A stretch of DNA of 14,724 nucleotides from CAMNAO01 sp045605145 (GTDB lineage: Bacteria > Bacillota > Clostridia > Oscillospirales > Oscillospiraceae). Location: assembly GCA_045605145.1 (NCBI GenBank), contig JAZUPH010000070.1, positions 1 through 14,724 of the forward strand, written 5' to 3'. Position 1 is the stretch's first letter, and the number at the start of each line of letters is the position of its first letter. The position numbers and the translations under genes are program-made. Of this stretch, positions 7,532 to 13,772 are shown one piece after another. Under the pieces are notes generated by a model. It worked only from the letters and a program-made list of their open reading frames with translations. It was not told where the DNA came from and searched no databases.

Positions 7532-8199
7532 TTGATTACCGCCTTGTAACCCAGCCCGTGCACGGTTTTGATTTCAAAATCGTCGCAGTCAGCCAGCTTG
7601 CTTCTTAGCTTGGTCATGTACACATCCACCGCTCTGGGTGCGGTTTCTGTGTCCGCGTCCCAAAATTCGTCCATCAGCTGCTGCCGGGTGAAGGTTTTCT
7701 TGGGATAGGACAGGAGCTTATACAGAATGTTGAATTCGCGGTTGGTAAGGGCGATTTCTTCACCCGCCAGCATGGCCGTGCGCTCATCCGCATCCATGGT
7801 GAAGCTGCCAACTTCCAGCTTGCGGGAGGACGCTATCTTCGCCCGCCGCAGCAGTGCGCCGATGCGAAGAAACAGCTCATCCAGATCGATGGGTTTTACC
7901 ATATAATCGTCCACGCCGATGCGATAACCCCGCTGCTTGGATGCGAAATCGTCCCGCGCGGTCATAAACAGTATGGGGATATTTTCGTTGAGGGTGCGTA
8001 CGGTTTTTACAAATTCAAAGCCGTCAATGCCGGGCATCATAATGTCCGAGACGATCAGATCAAACATTGCAGAATACATGGCATCGTACGCATCGCCGGC
8101 GTTAAGACAGCCGGTGGTCTGGTAACCGCTGGCGTTTAAAAAAGAACAGACCGTGCGGTTGAGATCTCTGTCGTCCTCCACAACCAAAATCTTGAACAT
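7528..8199 (-). CDS. OmpR/PhoB-family response regulator
   Basis: 223 residues from ATG 8199. The receiver domain has the acidic pair Asp9/Asp10, phosphoacceptor Asp52 (LIVSDIMMPG), Thr80 and Lys102 (MVKPID). The C-terminal winged helix (about 125-223) has the usual ALTNREFNILYKLL and TVHGLGYKAV segments, so it binds DNA. A longer frame starts at 8316, but it would read through the promoter and the terminator of the upstream operon; ATG 8199 has a near-perfect GGAGGTG Shine-Dalgarno and is the family start (MFKILVVEDD). It is the first gene of a four-gene operon. Likely targets are its own operon and perhaps the ABC exporter genes directly upstream; this is inference. Confidence 0.95.
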   Translation of the reverse strand: MFKILVVEDDRDLNRTVCSFLNASGYQTTGCLNAGDAYDAMYSAMFDLIVSDIMMPGIDGFEFVKTVRTLNENIPILFMTARDDFASKQRGYRIGVDDYMVKPIDLDELFLRIGALLRRAKIASSRKLEVGSFTMDADERTAMLAGEEIALTNREFNILYKLLSYPKKTFTRQQLMDEFWDADTETAPRAVDVYMTKLRSKLADCDDFEIKTVHGLGYKAVIK

Positions 8200-8227
8200 G
8201 GCACACCTCCACGGGATATTATCATCA

Positions 8228-8233
8228 ATTATA
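8228..8233 (-). promoter_or_regulatory. -10 box (TATAAT) of the two-component operon
   Basis: A perfect TATAAT 29 nt upstream of the response-regulator ATG. The -35 position (TTTAAC, 8251-8256, 17-bp spacing) is weak. It lies just after the exporter terminator, so the operon has its own promoter. Confidence 0.5.
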
Positions 8234-8283
8234 TATTGTAACAGGAAAATGTTAAAGTATTGTTTATGTTTTTCGTTTCGTTG

Positions 8284-8323
8284 AAAAAGGATGCCGCCCA
8301 GGGTTACGGGCGGCATCCTTTTT
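8284..8323 (-). terminator. Strong intrinsic terminator after the ABC exporter operon
   Basis: A 16-bp perfect stem (8284-8299 with 8308-8323), GC-rich in its upper part (GGATGCCGCCC), with an 8-base loop. Both sides carry five A/T pairs, so it can stop transcription in either direction. It starts 13 bp after the last exporter gene. Confidence 0.9.
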
Positions 8324-8335
8324 GCTTGTATTGCT

Positions 8336-9124
8336 TTACACCAGACTTGTCTTTTTCAAAATCAGATTGCCTGCCGCGCCCAGACCGAATCCCAGCAGCA
8401 GTGAGCCTGCAAAACAGCCAAGCATGTGTACGATATTTGCATCCAGCGGGGTCAGCATGGGGATCATCATGAACAGGAACATTGCGCTCATCATGGAGCC
8501 GACCAGGCTGAGCCAAAGCCTGGCCTTGCCTACTATGCCCCACAGCAGGAACAGCGCCACGAAGATGCCGATCAGCAGTATCTTGGCAAGCAAACACATG
8601 ACGAGGTTTGCAATATTGAACCCATCCATGGTAAAGGGCAGACCGGATATAACGCCGCCCAGCAGAGAACCCGCAAAAAACGCCAGAATCATCAGTGCAC
8701 CGCCCGCAAAGCATACCAGTGTTTTCGAGATCACATAGTCGCTTTTTCCGGCACGTATGGTGAAAAGATTCTTGCAGTAGCCGCTGCGAAAATCGTCGGA
8801 AACGAAGACGCACACAAGCACCGACACGATGAAATACAGCAGGTTGATATTGCACATGGATGTCATATCCATAGACGCGCTCATCCCTGCGGAGCTGACG
8901 GTGCCGATGATCTGCCAAACATTCTCGAAGCCTTCCACCACTGTTTCCGCGCCGGTCTGAGGGTTGACGGAAACACTGCCGTCCATCATGGTGGTCATGA
9001 CCAGAATCAGAATGGGCATTACCAGGCAAGCGCCCACCATGATGTACACAAGGGGCTGGGTAAACATTCTGCAAAAATCCACCTTCAGCATGGTGCGTAG
9101 CCTTTTGCCGAAACTGTTTTTCAT
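8336..9124 (-). CDS. ABC-2-type exporter permease, copy 1
   Basis: 262 residues with about six membrane helices (25-46, 90-109, 133-160, 172-196, 203-225, 231-255) and a large loop between the first two. The segment DDFRSGYCKNLFTIRAGKSDY (110-130) is a cytoplasmic coupling region typical of the BcrB/LanE-type ABC-2 permeases, and has a close match in the second permease (HDYRSGYVKQLFTTHAKKQD). It pairs with the ATPase at 9126-10022, whose stop codon lies one base upstream and whose last codons supply the GGAGGG Shine-Dalgarno. Likely exports a peptide antibiotic or protects the membrane from one, by family resemblance; substrate unknown. Last gene of the exporter operon, followed by a strong terminator. 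Confidence 0.85.
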   Translation of the reverse strand: MKNSFGKRLRTMLKVDFCRMFTQPLVYIMVGACLVMPILILVMTTMMDGSVSVNPQTGAETVVEGFENVWQIIGTVSSAGMSASMDMTSMCNINLLYFIVSVLVCVFVSDDFRSGYCKNLFTIRAGKSDYVISKTLVCFAGGALMILAFFAGSLLGGVISGLPFTMDGFNIANLVMCLLAKILLIGIFVALFLLWGIVGKARLWLSLVGSMMSAMFLFMMIPMLTPLDANIVHMLGCFAGSLLLGFGLGAAGNLILKKTSLV

Positions 9125-9125
9125 A

Positions 9126-10022
9126 TCACTTACCCTCCTTCATAAGATCCGTGTAGTACTCCTCCAGACCGATCTTGGCGGTCTTTAATTCACTGACCAA
9201 AATGCCGTTGTCGTACAGATATGTTACGATTTCCTCGGTCGTTACTGGATCGTATACGCGCAGGAAACCGGCTTCGTCTTTCTCCACGCGGGAGTATTTG
9301 CAGCTCAGCAGGTTTTTTGCCCTGCCCATTTCCTTTGCCTGCAAAGCCGTATAGGTGCGACAGTTGGCCTCCAGTTGGGCGGCCGTCATTTCCTTGATCA
9401 TTCTGCCGCCGCGGATAATGCCGTAATGGGTCGCCACCTTTTCAAGCTCCCCCAACACATGGGAGGAGACAAGAATAGTGGTTCCCGCCTTTGCTATGTC
9501 TGTCAGTGTCTCCCGGACGATGCGCATGCCGTCCACATCCAGGCCGTTGATAGGCTCGTCCAAAACAAGCAGCTTGGGGTCTCCCAGAAGCGCCATGGCA
9601 ATACCGATGCGCTGCTTCATGCCCAGAGAACAATTCTTATATTTGTTGCCGGCGGCACCTTCCATGCGAACCAGCTTCAAAACCTTCCGGACTTCCGCTT
9701 CTGCGTCTTTTATGCCCAGATTTGCAGCCTGCAGCAGCATGTTGTTCCACACGGTGTAGTTGGGAAAACAGCCGGGAGCTTCGATCAGTACGCCCATTTT
9801 GGCACGGATATCCGCGTCGTTGTGGGATTTGCCAAACAGCTTGATTGAGCCTGATGTTTCATGTATCAGCCCGCAGATGATCTTTTCAGTGGTGGATTTG
9901 CCGGAGCCGTTCTCGCCGATGAATCCGTAAATGCTGCCCACCGGAACGGTCATGTCCAGGCCTTTGAGCGCCTGCTTTTCTTTGAAGTTTTTGCATAAGC
10001 CTTTGATTTCTATTGCATTCAT
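9126..10022 (-). CDS. ABC exporter ATP-binding protein, BcrA/LanF-type, copy 1
   Basis: 298 residues. Walker A GENGSGKST (36-44), signature CSLGMKQR (131-138), Walker B LLVLDEP (151-157), D-loop GLD and the switch His188 (SSHVLGELE) are all present, so it should hydrolyse ATP. The Q-loop position reads LIEAPGCFP, as in BcrA relatives, with Glu in place of Gln. The residue after the Walker A threonines is Glu (TTEK), where the tandem copy has the usual Met (TTMK). A C-terminal extension of about 80 residues ends GLEEYYTDLM, a mark of this subfamily. GGGAGA lies 9 nt before the ATG and the upstream permease ends 15 bp away, so it is part of a four-gene operon. Role: drives the permease at 8336-9124. 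Confidence 0.92.
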   Translation of the reverse strand: MNAIEIKGLCKNFKEKQALKGLDMTVPVGSIYGFIGENGSGKSTTEKIICGLIHETSGSIKLFGKSHNDADIRAKMGVLIEAPGCFPNYTVWNNMLLQAANLGIKDAEAEVRKVLKLVRMEGAAGNKYKNCSLGMKQRIGIAMALLGDPKLLVLDEPINGLDVDGMRIVRETLTDIAKAGTTILVSSHVLGELEKVATHYGIIRGGRMIKEMTAAQLEANCRTYTALQAKEMGRAKNLLSCKYSRVEKDEAGFLRVYDPVTTEEIVTYLYDNGILVSELKTAKIGLEEYYTDLMKEGK

Positions 10023-10037
10023 CTTTTCAATCTCCCA

Positions 10038-10865
10038 TCAATACACATCACATTTGGAGAGGAGGTATGTACCGAGCATATTGTAAATAATTGCCCACAC
10101 AAGCGAGCACACAAGGCAAACCGGCAGAGTAACAATACTGGCTGACAGGCAGGCATACACCGACGCGCCGTACAGGAAAGTGTTGAGAAGAGGGCTGTTT
10201 CCCATGATTGCCGCCGCGCCGATTACCAGGATGCCGGTGCCGAAGAAAAAGGATGATGCAATGGAAATACCAAACTGCTTGCGGAAGATGACATTCAGGA
10301 AAGTGTACAGGCTTGCCCAGCCCAGGCTCATAATCATCTTGCTGAGGATAGCGATCAGCAGCGACCCTGCATTGACGGAGAAATCAAGGCCCACCAGCAA
10401 ACCGGCGGCGAGCGCGCCGAGCAGATAAGTAACGCACATGCAGGCCATGGCAAAGGCGCAGGACACAGTTTTGCTGAGCATGTAATCCTGCTTCTTGGCG
10501 TGTGTGGTGAACAGCTGCTTGACATAGCCGCTGCGGTAATCGTGTCCGATAAAGATGGAAACCATGATGCCGCCGAATATGAACACCATGTTCATATTGG
10601 CATACTCGCCAATATCTGAGAACACATAAATGGGGGTATCTGCGGCGATGGCATTCCAAACATTGGTGTACAGCAGTACGCCCGCTTCACCTGTCTGGGG
10701 ATTTTCCATGCCGCCGGTGCCCAGGATCATTGCGGGGATAATTGCGGCGATTCCCAGGAAAATATAAAACATGGGGGTGTGGAAAAGGCGGTAGAAGTCC
10801 ACGCCCAGCATGCCCCTCAGACGCCTGTAAAAGCTGGGGGATTCAAAATGAAGTTCGCGGCTCAT
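10038..10865 (-). CDS. ABC-2-type exporter permease, copy 2
   Basis: 275 residues with about six membrane helices (roughly 31-50, 91-107, 130-160, 166-193, 199-221, 232-268). It is collinear with the permease at 8336-9124: both share MLxVDFxRxF near the start, an ENPQTG/NPQTG loop motif, the RSGY coupling segment and SKT at the start of the third helix. The copies have diverged widely elsewhere, so the duplication is old. It starts 3 bases after the stop of its ATPase gene, with GGAGGAG 6 nt upstream. It likely forms a homodimer or pairs with copy 1, as LanE and LanG permeases do. Substrate unknown. Confidence 0.85.
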   Translation of the reverse strand: MSRELHFESPSFYRRLRGMLGVDFYRLFHTPMFYIFLGIAAIIPAMILGTGGMENPQTGEAGVLLYTNVWNAIAADTPIYVFSDIGEYANMNMVFIFGGIMVSIFIGHDYRSGYVKQLFTTHAKKQDYMLSKTVSCAFAMACMCVTYLLGALAAGLLVGLDFSVNAGSLLIAILSKMIMSLGWASLYTFLNVIFRKQFGISIASSFFFGTGILVIGAAAIMGNSPLLNTFLYGASVYACLSASIVTLPVCLVCSLVWAIIYNMLGTYLLSKCDVY

Positions 10866-10868
10866 CGA

Positions 10869-11768
10869 TTACTCCTCCTTTTTGCTCATCAGTTCGATGT
10901 AGTATTCTTCCAGACCGATCTTATTCTTTTGAATCTCACTGACCGGGTGGCCGTGCCTCATCAGCACATCCACGATTGCTTCCACTTCGTCCACATCGTA
11001 GACCCGAAGGTAATCTTCCTCGGCACGCACATCGGAGAACCTGCTCTTCAGAACTGCCTTTGCGCCGTTCATATCCTTTGTTTTCAGAGATACAAAGACC
11101 CGGGCACGGCCTTCCAGTTCCTGCGCTGTCAGTTCCATGATCATTCTTCCCTGGCGGATGATGCCGTAATGGGTGGCGATCTTCTCCAGCTCACCCAGCA
11201 GATGAGAGGAAACGAGAACGGTGCAGTTATAATTCTTTGTGATATCCACCAGAATCTCCCGCATGAGCCGCATACCGTCGGTGTCCAAACCGTTGATGGG
11301 CTCGTCCAGTATCAGCAGAGCCGGGTCTCCCAAAAGCGCCATGGCAATGCCGATGCGCTGTTTCATGCCCAGAGAGCATTTTTTGAATTTTAACTGGGCA
11401 TGCTCCTCCATACGGACGATTTTGAGAACACGAAAAATTTCCTCGTCCGCGTTTTCGATACCAAGATTGATGCATTGCATCATCAGATTCTGATACACGG
11501 AAGAACCGGGGAAGCAGCCGGCGTTTTCAATCAGCGCGCCGACTCTGGCTCTAACACCCGGATCGGTATAATCACTGCCGAAGAGCCTGAGCTCGCCGCT
11601 GTCAGGCACCAGATGTCCGCACAGCAGCTTCATAGTTGTGGATTTGCCGGAACCGTTTTCGCCTATAAAGCCGTATATTGAGCCAACAGGGACGGTCATG
11701 TTAAGTCCGTCCAGAGCGTACAGACCGCGAAAACTCTTGCTGAGTCCGCGGATTTCAATTGCATTCAT
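10869..11768 (-). CDS. ABC exporter ATP-binding protein, BcrA/LanF-type, copy 2
   Basis: 299 residues from ATG 11768. Walker A GENGSGKST (36-44), signature CSLGMKQR (131-138), Walker B LLILDEP (151-157) and His189 are intact. It matches the copy at 9126-10022 position for position through the nucleotide-binding domain (both begin MNAIEI, both have TVPVGSIYGFIGENGSGKST), and diverges more in the C-terminal 80 residues. An ATG at 11792 would add eight residues, but the Shine-Dalgarno AAGGAGG lies inside that extension and the paralog begins at the second Met, so I take 11768. It is the first gene of the exporter operon. No clear promoter precedes it: the upstream 290 bp are the cardiolipin synthase remnant. 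Confidence 0.92.
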   Translation of the reverse strand: MNAIEIRGLSKSFRGLYALDGLNMTVPVGSIYGFIGENGSGKSTTMKLLCGHLVPDSGELRLFGSDYTDPGVRARVGALIENAGCFPGSSVYQNLMMQCINLGIENADEEIFRVLKIVRMEEHAQLKFKKCSLGMKQRIGIAMALLGDPALLILDEPINGLDTDGMRLMREILVDITKNYNCTVLVSSHLLGELEKIATHYGIIRQGRMIMELTAQELEGRARVFVSLKTKDMNGAKAVLKSRFSDVRAEEDYLRVYDVDEVEAIVDVLMRHGHPVSEIQKNKIGLEEYYIELMSKKEE

Positions 11769-11794
11769 TGTGATGTTTTCCTCCTTCTGCATAT

Positions 11795-12085
11795 TTACAG
11801 CATAGGTGCAAAAATTCTGATCACTGCACAGATAAACCGCTGCAGCAGATTGGCTTTCCGTGTGTCAGGGGTCACCTCAATACACTTGTTCAGCGTGTCA
11901 ATAATATCGGTTTTCAGCGCTCTGACCGCCGCGCAGTTATACATCCACACACCGTTTTCAAAGTGATGGACCAGACTGCGGTAGTCCAGATTGATGGTGC
12001 CGATCATGGCATATTCGTCATCTGCAAGATAGCTCTTGGCATGGATGAAGCCGGGTTTGTATGTTCGTTTCATAAACTCCCCCAC
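11795..12085 (-). pseudogene. 3' remnant of a cardiolipin synthase gene (phospholipase D family)
   Basis: A 96-codon frame readable from a GTG. It encodes the end of a cardiolipin synthase: the second HKD motif (HAKSYLADDEYAMIGTIN, with His15, Lys17, Asp22), then LDYRSLVHHFENGVW and a C-terminal RIFAPML, all typical of the last 85 residues of a protein of about 480-510. The membrane helices and the first HKD motif are absent. Homology stops at about residue 9 (position 12060), and 30 bp further up lies the terminator of the previous gene. A lone half with one HKD motif cannot form the usual active site by itself, though two such chains could in principle dimerise as in short PLD enzymes. I favour a remnant from a deletion. 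It ends 27 bp before the exporter ATPase. Confidence 0.8.
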
Positions 12086-12097
12086 GGTAAACGCCCA

Positions 12098-12122
12098 AAA
12101 GCGAGACCGGCGGCCTCGCTTT
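12098..12122 (-). terminator. Hairpin after the small-gene operon
   Basis: An 11-bp stem (12098-12108 with 12112-12122) with one G-U pair and a 3-base loop, followed on the minus strand by TTTT. It starts 15 bp after the stop codon of the Ala/Lys-rich gene. A compact terminator of moderate strength. Confidence 0.7.
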
Positions 12123-12136
12123 ATAAGCGCAACAGA

Positions 12137-12436
12137 TTATTTCTTTGCGGCATCCACGCGGGCCTGCTCATGGGCGGTTCTTGCCTTGGCTGCGGCGATC
12201 TGCGCCTCGCGCTCGGCCTGCATTTTTTCGGATCTCTCGGCCGGACTCATCTGGGCGTCTTCCCAACTCTTCCTGGCATCAGCCTTTGCCCTGGCGAAGG
12301 TGCTGCGACCTCTGTTTTCTTCAAAGTTTGCCTTGGACTCTGCCTTGGCGGCCTCAAACTCTGCCTTGGACACTTCGTGCTGTGCCTTCGCGCTTTCCTT
12401 CATATCCTTGAATGCCTTCTTGAAAAAATCTCCCAT
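12137..12436 (-). CDS. Small Ala/Lys/Glu-rich helical protein, function unknown
   Basis: 99 residues, nearly all of the helix-favouring kind (Ala, Lys, Glu, Gln, Arg). There is no membrane segment or signal peptide. The start MGDFFKKAFKDMKE is an amphipathic helix of the sort that can lie on a membrane. The rest, from 15 on, has a coiled-coil look with many AKA and EAQ steps, interrupted by a Pro at 65 (QMSPAERS). AAAGGGAGA stands 8 nt before the ATG. It lies 39 bp after the two-helix membrane protein gene and before a terminator, so it is the last gene of the set. I do not recognise a family with known function; membrane-stress binding is a guess from shape and company. Confidence 0.75.
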   Translation of the reverse strand: MGDFFKKAFKDMKESAKAQHEVSKAEFEAAKAESKANFEENRGRSTFARAKADARKSWEDAQMSPAERSEKMQAEREAQIAAAKARTAHEQARVDAAKK

Positions 12437-12475
12437 GACAATAATCTCCCTTTATGGTGTTGGATTTGCCGATGC

Positions 12476-12856
12476 TTAAATATTTGACTTCATTATCTCT
12501 TCGGATAAGCGAAGAATTTCGGGGGCAAACTCTGCTTCGGCTTTCTTTTCGATGCGTTTGCATATCGGATAGGCAGGGGCCATAATGATACAGCCCAACA
12601 CACAGAACACAGCTGCAAGCCAATCCGCACCCGCAAGTGCATCAAGGCCGAAGCACATTCCGACACCGAACACAAGGGCGCCCACGGTGCCGACGCAAAG
12701 GCTTTCGATCACGCCCGCTCCCTGCACCTTGCGGTCAAGTTTTTTGAGTCGTTCGAATTTGCTTTCCTCCCGGGGCAGGTACTTTTGACGTATGCTCAGC
12801 ACCTCCTGGTTTTCCGGTGCGCTGTATGTGTAAGAAAAGGTGTTTTTCTCCTCCAA
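12476..12856 (-). CDS. Small two-helix membrane protein, TTG start (copy B of the paralogous pair)
   Basis: 126 residues if translation begins at TTG 12856. The protein then starts (M)EEKNTFSYTYSA, matching MDNKDNFSFTYSA of the copy at 5196-5582, followed by the same QKYLPREESK motif, two hydrophobic helices (about 52-73 and 78-99) and a charged end FAPEILRLSEEI. The total length (126 against 128) agrees as well. AAGGAG lies 10 nt before the TTG and overlaps the stop codon of the previous gene. A longer ATG frame at 12928 is open, but would overlap that gene by 65 nt and add 24 residues of no family resemblance. Second gene of the small-gene operon. Function unknown. Confidence 0.8.
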   Translation of the reverse strand: MEEKNTFSYTYSAPENQEVLSIRQKYLPREESKFERLKKLDRKVQGAGVIESLCVGTVGALVFGVGMCFGLDALAGADWLAAVFCVLGCIIMAPAYPICKRIEKKAEAEFAPEILRLSEEIMKSNI

Positions 12857-12863
12857 GGATTGC

Positions 12864-13175
12864 TCACTCCTTGTCCTTGCCTGCAAGTCTTGCCTTTGCA
12901 TCCTCGACAGATTCGCCGTCTCTGGCAAACAGTACCTCCACGCACTTATCTACCACCTTGCCGAAGCCTTCCACGACGCCGTCCTCGATCTTCTTATACC
13001 CGTTCACTACGCCGTCTTCGATCTTCTTATACCCGGTCACAACACCCTGCTCGATCTTCTTGTACCCGGTGACGGTTTCGTCTGCGACTACCTGGACGGT
13101 CTCGGCAATAACCTCTGCGCTGACATCGGACATATCGTGCTCACGGGCCTTCATTTCAAGTTCTTTGTTATTCAT
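12864..13175 (-). CDS. Small protein with 11-residue GYKKIExGVV repeats
   Basis: 103 residues. After an acidic head (MNNKELEMKAREHDMSDVSA) come 11-residue repeats at about 37-80: TGYKKIEQGVV, TGYKKIEDGVV, NGYKKIEDGVV and a decayed EGFGKVVDKCV. The tail VLFARDGESVEDAKARL recurs in small clostridial proteins that I know only as uncharacterised. An 11-residue period suits an amphipathic helix lying on a membrane or lipid, as in LEA-like and apolipoprotein-like proteins. There is no membrane segment. I chose ATG 13175, which has AAAGGAG 9 nt upstream; the ATG at 13199 would swallow that Shine-Dalgarno. First gene of an operon whose next gene begins 7 bp after its stop. A stress or lipid-surface role is inference. 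Confidence 0.8.
   Translation of the reverse strand: MNNKELEMKAREHDMSDVSAEVIAETVQVVADETVTGYKKIEQGVVTGYKKIEDGVVNGYKKIEDGVVEGFGKVVDKCVEVLFARDGESVEDAKARLAGKDKE
12952..13083 (-). repeat. 33-bp in-frame tandem repeats
   Basis: Three near-identical units begin at 12985, 13018 and 13051, each opening with TCGATCTTCTT on the plus strand, and a fourth, decayed unit covers 12952-12984. The period of exactly 33 bp equals 11 codons and encodes the GYKKIExGVV repeats. High identity between units in the third codon position points to recent expansion by slippage or unequal exchange. Confidence 0.85.
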
Positions 13176-13210
13176 AATTGGAATCTCCTTTGCTTTCAAA
13201 CTATGGCTGT

Positions 13211-13216
13211 ATTCTA
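13211..13216 (-). promoter_or_regulatory. Possible -10 box (TAGAAT) of the small-gene operon
   Basis: TAGAAT (5/6) is 35 nt upstream of the repeat-protein ATG. No good -35 lies at 16-18 bp. The 13217-13316 stretch upstream of it is AT-rich and carries no gene that I can see. Confidence 0.3.
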
Positions 13217-13349
13217 AGCCGCAGGAATTTCCGAAATGCTTAAAAATTGTTTAAGAAGTATTAATTTGTTTTTTTGTTTGGCTTTTTTATAAGCCGTGCA
13301 GAAAAGGTTTTGCCTTTCAGCCGCGGTGTTTATGTACTTGAGATAAAAG

Positions 13350-13377
13350 AAAAAGGCCCTCTTCGGTAAAGAGGACC
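13350..13377 (-). terminator. Intrinsic terminator in the tail of the broken MBL gene
   Basis: A 9-bp stem (13355-13363 with 13369-13377), one G-U pair, 5-base loop, followed on the minus strand by TTTTTC. Standard intrinsic-terminator form. Confidence 0.75.
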
Positions 13378-13390
13378 GGATTTTCCACAG

Positions 13391-13437
13391 AAAAACACTT
13401 TCGCTGCTTGAAAGTGTCATGGCGGCGTACACACTTT
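13391..13437 (-). promoter_or_regulatory. Three-arm switch-like hairpin region (terminator with alternative partner)
   Basis: On the minus-strand RNA three short arms come in order: AAAGTGT (13437-13431), ACACTTTC (13417-13410), GAAAGTGT (13402-13395), then a run of T. The middle arm can pair with the first (13-base loop) or with the last (7-base loop, 8-bp stem), and the second pairing forms a terminator. This is the layout of an attenuator. It may also be chance or a decayed element, since the surrounding gene is broken. Confidence 0.4.
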
Positions 13438-13684
13438 AAAAGACTTAAAATAGCAAACGAAATAGATATGATATGGTCAATGTGGGCGTGTGTCAGAAAG
13501 ACCGATTCAATAGTATTGGCCGGTACCGGAATTGAAACATTTTCAAAAACATCGATGCCCTGCTCCATACCGCAGTCCACCAGGTACTTCTTACCGCAGA
13601 CTTCCAAAAGTGTACAGCTTCCGGTTACCTCATGGGTTGCACCGATAAATTGGATTTTCATAGAGGTTCACCCCTTTCATATTT

Positions 13685-13713
13685 TTTATATCAAAACACA
13701 GATAACTTTTGAA
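13685..13713 (-). promoter_or_regulatory. Promoter of the broken MBL gene
   Basis: -35 TTCAAA (13708-13713, 4/6) and -10 TATAAA (13685-13690, 5/6) with 17-bp spacing on the minus strand, 24 nt above the ATG. The promoter appears to have survived the loss of the gene body. Confidence 0.5.
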
Positions 13714-13733
13714 GATAAAGTGTAAATAATCAA

Positions 13734-13761
13734 CGGACCACCTCAAACCCAAGGTGGTCCG
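13734..13761 (-). terminator. Terminator after the KdpE gene
   Basis: A perfect 10-bp stem CGGACCACCT (13734-13743 with 13752-13761) with an 8-base loop, followed on the minus strand by TTGATTATTT. It lies 12 bp after the KdpE stop codon. Confidence 0.8.
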
Positions 13762-13772
13762 TGTAACTTTCC

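Larger units (their letters stand above)
13317..13661 (-). pseudogene. 5' fragment of an MBL-fold / beta-CASP RNA exonuclease gene
   Basis: From ATG 13661 the first 63 residues match the N-terminus of metallo-beta-lactamase RNA-processing enzymes (YSH1/CPSF-like): MKIQFIGATHEVTGSCTL, LVDCGMEQG and the zinc motif HAHIDH (58-63). The family protein is normally around 450-550 residues and continues SGxLPxL after HAHIDH. Here homology ends exactly at the second His (about position 13472) and the frame continues with 51 unrelated residues to a TGA. Those extra codons lie in two hairpins, so they are not a real domain. Zinc ligands further on are missing, so no activity is expected. It still keeps a promoter and the Shine-Dalgarno AGGGGTG, so it may be transcribed. 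A deletion or insertion with loss of the rest explains it best. Confidence 0.75.

Noticed and set aside
6359..7549. A 396-codon open frame on the plus strand
   Set aside because: It lies opposite the histidine kinase, whose motifs are complete. The frame has no family resemblance and is rich in His/Gln, as expected of an antisense shadow.
8200..8316. N-terminal extension of the response regulator
   Set aside because: It would translate through the promoter and upstream terminator, and the family start with a GGAGGTG site is at 8199.
8426..9100. A 224-codon plus-strand frame opposite a permease gene
   Set aside because: His/Gln-rich composition with no hydrophobic or motif structure, and the minus strand encodes a clear permease.
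12952..13083. Tandem repeats considered as a CRISPR array
   Set aside because: The units touch each other with no spacers, keep frame, and encode an 11-residue protein repeat.
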